A DNA stretch of 64,000 nt from Aphis gossypii (taxonomy: Eukaryota; Arthropoda; Insecta; Hemiptera; Aphididae), in NCBI RefSeq assembly GCF_020184175.1, contig NC_065530.1, positions 55,095,260-55,159,259 of the forward strand. The letters are read 5' to 3'. Positions 24,621-34,900 of the stretch are shown here, piece by piece. Each line of letters opens with the position of its first letter. The first letter of the stretch is position 1. A program made the position numbers and the translations under genes. The notes beneath the pieces are model-generated. The model searched no databases, was not told the DNA's origin, and worked only from the letters and a program-made list of their open reading frames with translations.

Positions 24621-27600
24621 TTATCACAATAATAGTATGTAATATATAGCTTTATTATTTATTTATATTATATTATTAATCCCGTTCTGAGTCAACTAAT
24701 ATACCTATATAGTCATCTTATTTATATACTTCACAAAAGACAAAACCCTTATAAGTTCGGTGCCACTGGACACTGGTAGTAGGTAGCTTGTTTACCTATC
24801 AACAGGCATAGATCATCGACTCCCCGAAAACTAGAACATTAATTGTGGCTGCAATCTGAAATCAATAGAATGGCACATAGGTACTTCATATTAAGGAAAT
24901 CTCACAGCGTGTTTAACTTTTACATCATAATATTATCTGCAATGACGACTAGTCCAGCTCCTGAGAATAGAAATTGTTTTTCAATTATCGAGTTTCTTTC
25001 AATATATATTTATACATATTAGGTGTTATCGATCTTAAACATATTTTATTTCTATAACAGCAGAAAATCAAAAATGTGTTAACATTTTTAATTTTATTGA
25101 TACCATTTTTATTGATCTCTTTGGGTACCTAGGTACCTATTTTATGATAAAATATTCTTATTTCCGAGATCAGGCCAGATATTATCCAGATTCAAATTTA
25201 GACTTTTGAATTCTGATTTGAATAAGGGATGTATTCAGGTACTAATTAGTACAATAATAATAGTCAAAATAATACTTTTTTTTGTTTTTTTTTTTTTTGT
25301 AGAAAGCAGCTGATGATTTTTCTAAGAATTTGTATGTGTATTGTATACCTACATAGGTGATTAATATAGGTTGGTACCTATCTACCTACCTAGTAAACTG
25401 AATAATAATATATACCTCCTAATAATTATTTAGAAAATATAATAAGACTATACCTAACTATTATACGCGTCAATAAATCGATAATCCTGTCAATTATTTT
25501 ATGTTTTTTTGTTTTGTTTTTTATAAACATACATGTTTAGCTAATGTTAATAGCGGTGGTCGCGGAGTGTACCGGCTCGGAACGCACTGTACTGCAACTA
25601 TCCAATTATTCTAGTGGATATTACCCGCAACATTTCGTTCTCATCGACCCTTGGGTGTCGCCGTCGTTGAAAAGTAGGTGTACCCACACATATTGATACA
25701 ATTATAAATGTAGAATATTATCTAAATTGTACAAATAAAACGCAATTTCCTTGCATAATGTACCTACTAATGTTTTTACCAAGCGTAACTTTGGTTTACT
25801 CTTAAAACATTACATTTATTACATAAGTAAACATGGTAGGTACCTTGTGGACGTGTGCATGCGACGTTTACCACAAATATTACAAATCATGATACATAAT
25901 AATAATAATGAATTATGACGTATAGATCGTAGACATAGCTTGTAACACATAAGTACCTAGCTATAACTATAATTAATTTGAGAATTCTTAATGGAGTATC
26001 TCTCATATTATTTTCATTATTTACACTTTACAGTAGTTGTTTTGGTTTTAATTTTTTTAGTAGTGCGACTAATGTGACTATCATTCCCTCTTCTTCATAA
26101 CAAAAATTAAGCTTCTCAATTATGAAATTTAAAAACATTAAAATAATTATTATTCTATTTATATTATAATAACAATTAATAATATTATAATCGATTCTTA
26201 AAGTAATTAATAATATAGTATTATGGAACGTGGATACTGTGGCTGTGGGCTGACCACAGTACCATTAACATATTTTATTATTTCAAATGCTCAGAGGTGA
26301 TGAAAAAAAGGCCTTACAAAGTTATACAGTAGATTCTTAATATGTCGAACGTCGCTATCTCGAATTTTTCGTTATCTCGAACTACTTTGAATTCCCCTTG
26401 AAACTACTATTACACTTAATAATGTTTTGCTCTCGATAACTCGATATAAAATTAATCGTTTTTCGATATCTCGAGTTCACAAATAATACTTTTATTACGG
26501 TTAAAACAGGAATTGTGCAGTATAGCGATTGTGATTTAGCGTGTTGGTAGTTACGTTTGTAGTCTTTCGTAGTTCGTTTATTCGTTTGTAGTGAAATGGA
26601 AAAGAAGCGTAAATTAAATGTTCTTTCAATTTCGGATAAAGTTCGTTTAATACAGTTAGTTGAAAAGGGTGACCGTAAAAAATGTGAAATCGCCAATGAA
26701 TTCAATATTCCACCAAATACATTGTCGTCAATTATTAAACAGAAAGAGAAAATAATGAAGTTCAATTGTGGAAATATGAAAAAAATGAGGATGACCCCTT
26801 ATTTGGACATTGATAAATGTTTGCTAAAATGGTTTACTCAGTGTCGAGATAAAAACATACCATTAAGTGGAACAATTTTACTTGAAAAAGCAAACGAATA
26901 TGCACAACAACTAGGACACACTAATTTTAAAGCTAGTAGTGGATGGCTTACAAATTGGAAAAAAAGACACGATGTAGTTTTTCGAACTGTTTGTGGAGAA
27001 AAAGCTTCAGTAGACACACATTGTTGTTCAAATTGGATTAAAAATCTTCCTGATGTCTTAGCAGGTTATTCTTCTAATGATATTTTTAATGTCGATGAAA
27101 CGGGCTTATTTTTCAAATGCTTACCAGATAAAACATTAATGTTAAAAGGTAAAGAATGTTCGGGTGGAAAATACGGTAAAGAGCGCATTACAATTATGAT
27201 AGGATCAAATATGTCTGGAACTGAAAAACTAAAATTATTTGTCATTGGTAAAGCAAAGAAGCCTAGGTGTTTTAAAGGAATTAAATCTTTACCAGTTGAC
27301 TATAGGTCAAATAAAAAGGCTTGGATGACTTCGTCATTATTTAGTGAATGGCTTTTAAATTTTGATAAAAAAATGAAAATAGAAAATCGAAAAGTTCTAC
27401 TATTCATAGATAATTGTACAGCTCATAATCACGATGTTGAATTAAGTTCCATTAAAGTACATTTTTTACCACCTAATACAACATCTATACTTCAGCCTAT
27501 GGACCAAGGCGTTATACAGAATTTCAAAATGTTTTATAGAAAAGAAATAATCAGACGGTTAGTCGATAATATCGATAACAACGAATCATTTTCTATAAAT

Positions 27601-28420
27601 ATACTTGAAGCTATAAGAATGTCTGATAAGGCTTGGAGAAGTGTAACACCACAGACTATATTGAATTGCTTCATAAAAGCCGGTTTTAAAGACGGTGATA
27701 TAATTGCATTAGATAACTCAACTACTATTTCTGATGATAAATGGAATTTTGTTGCTGATCATCTTAATTTAGAAGACAAAAATTTTTCACATTATGTGGA
27801 AATAGACAATAATATTCACGTATGTGGAACATGGACAGATAACGAAATTTTATCAGAAACCATCGAAAATACCAGCGAGAGTGAAGACGAACCACAAAAG
27901 GAGGAGGAAGTCATTTTTACCCAAGTAACAATTCAACAAGCTAAAGATGCTTTAAAAACACTAAGACATTTTGTTGAGACTACTACAGGTATGGATGATA
28001 CAGCTTTTTCTGCATTAAATAATTTGGAAGACGTCGTGGCAGAAAAAAGTAATATTAAGCAAACTTTAATGACAGATTTTTTTAAAAAAAAATAATTTAT
28101 TCAGTCATTTTTATTTATTTTAGGCATTCGTATTATTTATTATTCATATACATTATACAACATACATTTCTATTATTTTTTATTTTTTAATAAAACTCGA
28201 TATCTCGAAGTTTTCGATATCTCGAACTTTTTTCTGTTCCCCTTGAGATTCGACATAACGAGAATCTACTGTATAATCATTCTGCGTACGTCATTCTACT
28301 AAGGTATGTGTAATTGTTTTACATAAAACGACAAAATACAGATAGGTAGGTAGGTACTATAATTCAGAGGCGACGTCGGACGTACCACTACTGCCACTGC
28401 GCCGACGTTTAACGCTCTAA
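24115..28420 (+). CDS. Candidate unassigned three-exon gene around the Tigger insertion (low confidence)
   Basis: Three GC-richer segments can be joined in phase. Exon 1, 24115-24210, starts MTGPRVRVSTAVAD, ends at a GTAAGA donor and gives 32 codons. Exon 2, 25541-25673, follows a T-rich tract and TTTAG and ends at GTAGGT; it encodes a segment beginning LMLIAVVAECTGSERT. Exon 3 begins at 28368 after ATTCAG and soon reaches a stop at about 28418. The predicted product is only about 95 aa and matches nothing I recognise. The 1.9-kb Tigger element would lie in the second intron. Exon 3 is the weakest part; the true downstream exons may be elsewhere, or these may be non-coding RNA exons. Confidence 0.2.
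26327..28271 (+). mobile_element. Complete Tigger/pogo (Tc1-mariner superfamily) DNA transposon
   Basis: The ends are inverted: CAGTAGATTCTTAATATGTC at the left and, on the opposite strand, CAGTAGATTCTCGTTATGTC at the right. They are flanked on both sides by TA (26325-26326 and 28272-28273), the target duplication of this superfamily. Subterminal copies of a TATCTCGA-like word occur near both ends (about 26354, 26373, 26467, 28200 and 28217) and could be transposase-binding sites. Length is 1945 bp, with one intact transposase frame and no internal breaks, suggesting a young insertion. Confidence 0.95.
26596..28095 (+). CDS. Tigger/pogo-family transposase, intact
   Basis: Cut-and-paste transposase of 499 aa. 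It starts MEKKRKLNVL with an N-terminal helix-turn-helix of CENP-B/pipsqueak type (about 5-55), followed by a CENP-B-like second DNA-binding domain (about 70-130, with the SGWLTNWKKRH signature). The DDE superfamily catalytic core has Asp167 (NVDETGLF), Asp272 (FIDNCTAHN) and Asp303 (QPMDQGVIQNFK), a DD30D spacing typical of pogo/Tigger. The tail is acidic and ends with QTLMTDFF at 489-496 before a lysine cluster. That fits the PCNA-interacting PIP-box consensus, and pogo transposase is reported to bind PCNA. The frame is complete with all catalytic residues, so activity is possible. It lies between the element's inverted repeats, about 270 bp from the left end. Confidence 0.96.
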   Translation: MEKKRKLNVLSISDKVRLIQLVEKGDRKKCEIANEFNIPPNTLSSIIKQKEKIMKFNCGNMKKMRMTPYLDIDKCLLKWFTQCRDKNIPLSGTILLEKANEYAQQLGHTNFKASSGWLTNWKKRHDVVFRTVCGEKASVDTHCCSNWIKNLPDVLAGYSSNDIFNVDETGLFFKCLPDKTLMLKGKECSGGKYGKERITIMIGSNMSGTEKLKLFVIGKAKKPRCFKGIKSLPVDYRSNKKAWMTSSLFSEWLLNFDKKMKIENRKVLLFIDNCTAHNHDVELSSIKVHFLPPNTTSILQPMDQGVIQNFKMFYRKEIIRRLVDNIDNNESFSINILEAIRMSDKAWRSVTPQTILNCFIKAGFKDGDIIALDNSTTISDDKWNFVADHLNLEDKNFSHYVEIDNNIHVCGTWTDNEILSETIENTSESEDEPQKEEEVIFTQVTIQQAKDALKTLRHFVETTTGMDDTAFSALNNLEDVVAEKSNIKQTLMTDFFKKK

Positions 28421-28854
28421 CAGTGCTAGAAATTTCTCTGATCTCATCACAACATTGCCACCGAGCGCCGGCTGAAAAATTGAGTAATGCCTTGGCTGAA
28501 TATATATATATATTTTTTAGCCATGAGTAATGCTATAATACCTACTCAATGGGCTGAAATGCCTGCGTTTATTTATGTAATAATTATTATTTTTTGTATT
28601 TCATATCGGCAATCGGCTTATTGCTAATGGTGGTAATAAACACGGAATGATGTACAATAAAATAAATAATAATTTATATTATTATTGATTATTATACTTC
28701 GATTCGATTACTTCGTAATTTTGTTTTTTTTTAATAAAATCGTAAATACTTAAATAATTTATTAGGTATTATAAATATTATACGAAATAATATTATGTAG
28801 ATACTATACCGAATTAGTAGGTAAGGTAGCACATAGAATAGTATTATTCTATGA

Positions 28855-29056
28855 CAGGGGTCGGCAACCTTTTTGGTGTCAGGGGCCAAAAAATAAAAAA
28901 TAAATTTTCATCACGGGCCATACACTTTATTTTATTTACAGTTTATCAACTAACATAAATACATAATGTGGAATTCCATATTTTTATACTAATTATAATT
29001 TGTAATCGCGGGCCGCATAAAATCGCTTCACGTGTGCCACGGGTTGCCGCCTCCGG
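28855..29056. mobile_element. Non-autonomous hAT-like element
   Basis: The left end CAGGGGTCGGCAACCT is the classic hAT terminus. The right end, read inverted, is CCGGAGGCGGCAACCC (12 of 16 bases alike). Flanks TTCTATGA (28847-28854) and CTCTATGG (29057-29064) look like a decayed 8-bp target duplication (6 of 8). There is no coding frame in the 202 bp. Confidence 0.7.
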
Positions 29057-29475
29057 CTCTATGGGATAATGGCGATAAACCAAGAAGTATAGGTCCGGTT
29101 TTAGTATTACCTACTTACTATCTAGGTACCTACTAAATTTTAGACGAGGCGACACCTCACTCATCTCACTCCCAAATCCGCCACTGATTTTTATTTACCA
29201 TTTACGTATAAATATCCCTTACGTAGTTACGTCCATCTACCAACTACATCTTTTTCAAATTAGAATTGATTTCTGAAATAAAATAATACCTACTATTATT
29301 ATTATATTTATAAACTTATTTAATTATGTATTAGATATAACCAGGTACCAGTAATTTATACTTTAATCAACAAATTGAAATTGTTTTTTTTTTATAGTTA
29401 GTTGTTAGATAGGTAGGTACACAAGTTTCTGCCTTGAATTATATAGCCATAGCCCATATTGGTACCTATATAGCC

Positions 29476-29933
29476 CAGGGGTGGCCAAACTTTTTTTGGT
29501 CACGATTTTCTAAAAAAATACTTCACCTTTATGGATCAACTTCCATAGAAAATATTTTTTATCATTGAATAACTATAATTATTAAGATGACGTCGTAACC
29601 GCTGTGTTGTCTCCGTCTTTTTAAAACTCTATATTTTAAAATGATCATAACTTACTTAAAAATAATAATATCAATAAAAGGCTACGTGGGGCCCTAGATA
29701 ATAATCTTACCTTTAAATTATATAATAGGTCAATTCAATTTAATATCAAAACTAACAGCATACTTTTGAATCTGGTGAACGAAAATTTGCTGTTATACGT
29801 GTGTAAGACGGAGACAACACATACGGGTACGACGTCCTCTTAAGAAACATGTAGGACGCGGCCACGCGGGTCCCTTAGTATAAATTCTAACATGATCGAC
29901 TTTTATCTGCGATAAACTGTTTGACCGTTCCTG
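29476..29933. mobile_element. Non-autonomous hAT-like element carrying a nested insertion
   Basis: The left end is CAGGGGTGGCCAAAC and the inverted right end is CAGGAACGGTCAAAC. Flanking octamers ATATAGCC (29468-29475) and CTATAGCC (29934-29941) match at 7 of 8 positions, as expected for a hAT target duplication. A TTAA element (29586-29839) sits inside, so the hAT insertion is the older of the two. Confidence 0.7.
29586..29839. mobile_element. TTAA-flanked MITE, family A, nested copy
   Basis: Long inverted ends: GATGACGTCGTAACCGC..GTGTTGTCTCCGTCTT on the left and, inverted, GAGGACGTCGTACCCGT..GTGTTGTCTCCGTCTT on the right. Exact TTAA flanks it on both sides (29582-29585 and 29840-29843), the hallmark of piggyBac-type insertion. 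Related copies lie at 54071-54411 and 59203-59637. Confidence 0.82.
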
Positions 29934-30760
29934 CTATAGCCTATAGGTATATCTAAAATCTACTTATAATGCATAATCATACTTAAATAAATCGACATAA
30001 GTACCTTTATATATTATAAAAATAACCCGAATTTGGGAAACTGTCATACTGCATACCAATTTATTCTGTTCGTAACTTCATACGAAAATTATTATTTCAC
30101 TGAAGGAAACATTTTATGTTACTTATTATCCAAATTCCAAAATATCTATACTTTTGACTCTTGAGTATTAGGTAGATACAAAAATATTTGGCTTGCTTCA
30201 CCTAGTTGCTTCATCTATGCATGTTTGTATGGAAAAGTAAAAATGAAAAAAGTTATTATACTTGTTAATTAGTTACCTAATTATTACCTACCTATTCAAT
30301 AAGTACTCATTGTTGGAAAAAATATGGTCGTTCACTTAAATCATAATCATAAATAATAATTTTAAAACTCAATTACAGGTGAAATATCAATTTTTTTAAA
30401 TTGTCACTAAAACATTAATATAGGTATTTCTTTTATTATATCTTAAATTTGAAAACTTATTAGATAGGTACCTACATATTAAGAATTATTAAATGTATCT
30501 CGTAAATGATATTCATAACGTCTATACATCAAAATCAAAAGTATTATAAATGATTAAGAATAAAAAATTTTTTTTATTAATTTTATACTTTTAAGATGCT
30601 TAAGATCCAATTGAGCAAATATAATTTTTCTATTTATAATTGTAAGTAGTTGGTAAGTATTTGATTGGTACAGTGATGTTTTAATTATTCATCCACCATA
30701 ATTTTAGTAGAGATTTTTAGGTATAAATAAATATATTCAAAATTTCATCTAAAAAAAAAT

Positions 30761-31489
30761 ATGTTCATGAATTTAGATACAAATTTAGCTGTTTACAAGA
30801 AAAATAATGATAAATCAGAAAAATCAATTGGAGGTATAAAAGAAGTTGATGCAGAAAAACACAACAAGGGTAAACTCTTTAATGAAAAAAAATCAACAAA
30901 ATACAATGAAGAAAAGGGAGACGATGAAAAATATAATGACAAAGGAGGCAATGCTGGAGAGATACATACACATGGAGGTAAAAAGAAAAAAATATCATAC
31001 AAAAAGGGCGACAAAGAAAAGAAATTTAAAACTAAAAAAGTACGTAGATGCATAATACATGATTATAAATGCAAGTAATTAACAGAAACTTTTACTTGAT
31101 TTCAGGGTTTTCGAGATAAGTATCACAAAAATGAAAAACACAAAGTTAATGAATACTGGGACAATTATGAAACGTATGGAACGTTTAAAAAGTTTGGAAA
31201 AAAGGGAGACAAAAAGTTATTAGGCAATAAGAAAATCAAGAAAAATAAAACCAAAAAAGTTTGTGATGTGTTTAGGAAGTATTTAATGATTTTAATTAAT
31301 ATTTTTTTACATATTTAGGGAGGTCAATCAAACAAACAAAACCATAATAAAGGTGAAACAAAACATAAGTCTGGAAAAAAAGGAGAAATTGGACATAATG
31401 AGGAAAAACATAGTGACACTCACTATAATCACAAGTCTAAATATCACAAAGAAAAAAATTCTAAAAAAAACCATACAAAAAATACATAA
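30761..31489 (+). CDS. Lys-rich low-complexity protein, three exons
   Basis: Function not known. Exons 30761-31039, 31106-31258 and 31319-31489 join in phase 0 and predict 200 aa, about a third Lys, with many Asn, Glu, Gly and His and almost no hydrophobic residues. Exon 2 holds the only structured-looking segment, GFRDKYHKNE..YWDNYETYGTFKKFGKKGD. It resembles the GF/GYxxxYHKDE..FYDxxxxxG motif that I remember from uncharacterised secreted insect proteins. No signal peptide is present. Either an upstream exon was missed, with exon 1 really beginning at an internal TTTAG near 30788, or the protein is not secreted. The second intron's donor GTTTGT is atypical. An AATAAA lies about 60 bases past the stop. 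The gene converges on HGSNAT. Confidence 0.68.
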
Positions 31490-31549
31490 AACATGTTAAA
31501 ATTTTATTGAAAAATTATTACAATAAGTATAAAATATTATTATTTTAAC

Positions 31550-31555
31550 AATAAA
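31550..31555 (+). terminator. Polyadenylation signal AATAAA of the Lys-rich gene
   Basis: Canonical hexamer about 60 bases after the stop at 31489, on the coding strand. Confidence 0.5.
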
Positions 31556-31953
31556 CATTAGAAAATTAGTGGTACAAAAATAAAATAGTTAAGTACAACA
31601 TTATGTATTTAAATTTAATTAATGACAATAATTAAAATATAGAAGTTACACAGGAACTCCGATTTGTTTTGTGTAGATATACAGCTATTTTTATAACTCT
31701 TCAAACTTAATCAACAATTCGATGTATCTTTCCAAAGTTTAAGATCAATAAGAAAAATTAAAAACGATTTTTGTTTCAAAAGATGGCTTTTAATTTTATT
31801 TAGATCCATTAATATTGTAGTTGGAAAATAATTTCATAATGTAACAGTTTGTAGTGCATTGGTTTGAGAATAATAAAAATGCTATATTCTAAGTCATTAT
31901 AAGTAATAATTTAGTTATTGACATACATTTAAAATTCAATTATCAATAATTAA

Positions 31954-34900
31954 TTATACTACAATAAATATATTTTTCTTGTGCATCACTAATGCTATTG
32001 CACACCAAAATATTGTTGCCCAACAATCCATAATTAAATATTCTGTGTGAGAAGTCTCATTCACTGGTTGCCATCTCCATGGAAGTGTATTGTAAAATAT
32101 ATTGTGTCCAAGGTATAACATAATTGAATTTTGGCCTAATTAGTACAAAAATTTTAATAGATATATAATGTTACTACAATATTATTCTCATCACTAACCA
32201 ATCTCAGCAAATGGTGATCCACTCCAAAGTCTCCAATGTTCAATAATTAGGAATAGAATAATAAATATTAAGAATGCTGAACTTCCAGTAATAAATGCAT
32301 AAGACAAAGAGAACAAATTTTTATTTATTGGTATTAAGCCTTCTTCTTTGGAAAAGTTACATAAACAACCTCCAATTAGACCCTAAAAAGTAAAAACTTT
32401 TATTATTTATTAATTATTTTTATCAATGTATTGGTAACAATAACTGAATTATAAATTAAAAATTAAAGAATGTTATAGCTATTATTAAGTTAACTTTAAG
32501 GTTAACATCTACATTCAGGATTAAGTCTTTTGTTCAGATAATTTAATTCAATTAAAAAGTCTATGACATAAATTGGTTGAAATTGAACTTATTGATGCAT
32601 TTAAAAAAATAAGATCTTATATTTATAGAAATAGTAATTGATAGAAGTTGACATATAATCATTGATAAGCATTAAAGATGAGCATTAAAAATAATAATTG
32701 TTATTCAAATAAATAATCAAGCCCAGTGGTACATAGTAATATTAACTCAAATAATAGATAACTATTATTCAATGATTAAAACAAATTATCCAATACTTAA
32801 ATTGAATATTTTCATGAGTGACCAAATAAGTTTTTTAGCACGTTGACTGCCACATGACTGCCGGCAATCATTCAATTGGTATTTTTTATACGCCAAGCAT
32901 ATTTTTCAATGTATTCCAAATTTGTATACCTCAAATAATTGAAAAAATAGACAAATAAAAAAAAATTAAAAAAACGTATTATATCAAAAAAATTGTAATG
33001 ATTCCCGCTACGCCATGGTCCTTATTTTAGTGCATTTATGTAGTGTCATAGAAAAGTTAATAATATAAAACCAAATTCATTTGTGGTCGCCGGCAGTCAT
33101 ATGGTGTGGTAGTAATGTTGAACTATGGGGCGCCGGCGATCACAAATGCACAAAACTTGAGAATTGCAGATGACCACCAGCGGCCAAGTGACAGTCAACG
33201 TGTTAAAACTCTGAAAAGTCTGAAAAGTCAATAAAATAACTATAATACACTTAAAATTTAAATTATTTTAAGATAATTGATAGCTTGAGTATTTAAATTA
33301 TTGATTAGTGTATATCACTAGTATCAACAATTATTAATGCAAATTAAAATTTTTTTTTATTCAACATTTTTCTGATTATGTGAATAATATAATAATATTC
33401 TTACAAGTACTATTGTCCAAGCAATCCAACGTTTAATTCGTTCATTTGTATACTGATAACATAAGATAATGCGACCAGCGTGTACACCCATATATACAAG
33501 TAAAGCATTTGTCAAAATACCCAAAACACCTAAAATTAAAAATTAAGAATATATTTTTAATTTAATAGTTATTACAATATCTTACCTTCAGGGTCAAATG
33601 GTAATGACTGGTAAATATGTTTAGATGTACCAGGGTACAAATGATTTTCACCTAATATTAACCTATCAATATATCCAGCAGCACCACCGGTACAATTAAA
33701 GTTTGAAGAACTATTGTAGAGCCCCCCTGGTCCCAAATATCCTTTAGGGCAACCAGGTATAGGTAAAAAGAAAGTAATACTAGTATGAATAGCTACTAAT
33801 ATAATTACTATAATCCATTGTCGGGCACTTTCAATAATGTCTCTGATTACGTCTAGTCTTGTATTCTTAGAAAAAATATTAAAGTAAATATTTTTTAATT
33901 TTCTTGTGAATAGATTTTTTTAGGCTAATTACCGTAAAATATGGCTGAGGTTTCATAAAAATTGTTTCCAATGTTGCTGCTATGAAATATACAAATGCTA
34001 GTCTCTGTAATACACCAAATGGTCTAAAAGTGCTTAAATTATTGTGGTTGACAGAATTTAACACTAAGCCCATAATCAAAAGGGCAATTGATCTTCGAAC
34101 TATACGACCAAAGACATATTTTCTTTTAGTACTTGAACGAAGTTGAGATCTCAATGATATGGCTATGCTTACTCCCATGACCCAGCAAAACCTAAAAAAA
34201 AAACACTGTAATCAGAAATGTACTATAAACCAAATACTGTGAACTGAGAAAAAAAAAATGTTATTCTTATTTTACCAAGGCAATATGAAGTCTGCTAATG
34301 TGACACCATTCCATGGAGCATGATCAAAGAACCAATAATGTCCACCTCCTAGATTGACAAATACCATTAATATGATAGATATCCTAAAACAAAAATATCC
34401 TATTAAGTTAAAAATATTAATACACTAGTTTCATACTATTACACAATTATAACCAAACAAAAGATTTAAAATATAATTATTAATTTTTATATTTATGTAT
34501 AAATAAATATATAATTCTAAATATTTGTAAATAATTGACTAGACATATAATCAGTAATGAAATTTAAATATTTTATACACTAAAAAAACATACCAATTGT
34601 GTAATTGTTGTTTAAATATTGTGAGAGATGGAAGGTCACTTGAAAATACTTAATTAACCAAAAGGTGGCAAATATATTATATATATGATGTTGCTTCTCA
34701 AAAATATGCTACTGCTCAGAATTACTAATTAAAAAGATACAAAATATATCCAATTGAAATAAAAAAAAAAATGAAAACTTAATTTTAATTAATATGACAT
34801 ATTTTTAAGAAATTAATGAAACTTTATTTAACCATTTATGTTTTTTATGTATACAAAATACCTTATATATAAAATGTATATTTCATATAATATAATAATA

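Larger units (their letters stand above)
28272..30760. other. Intergenic, rich in small DNA-transposon remnants
   Basis: Apart from the elements listed separately (28855-29056, 29476-29933 and 29586-29839), and a GC-richer patch at 28368-28480 discussed as a possible exon, no gene is visible. A signal-peptide exon for the Lys-rich gene starting at 30761 was looked for here and not found. Confidence 0.45.

Noticed and set aside
26382..26765. 127-codon minus-strand frame
   Set aside because: Antisense to the Tigger left end and transposase N-terminus; composition is random.
30793..31053. 86-codon minus-strand frame rich in Phe/Leu/Ser
   Set aside because: Complement of the Lys codons of the plus-strand Lys-rich gene.
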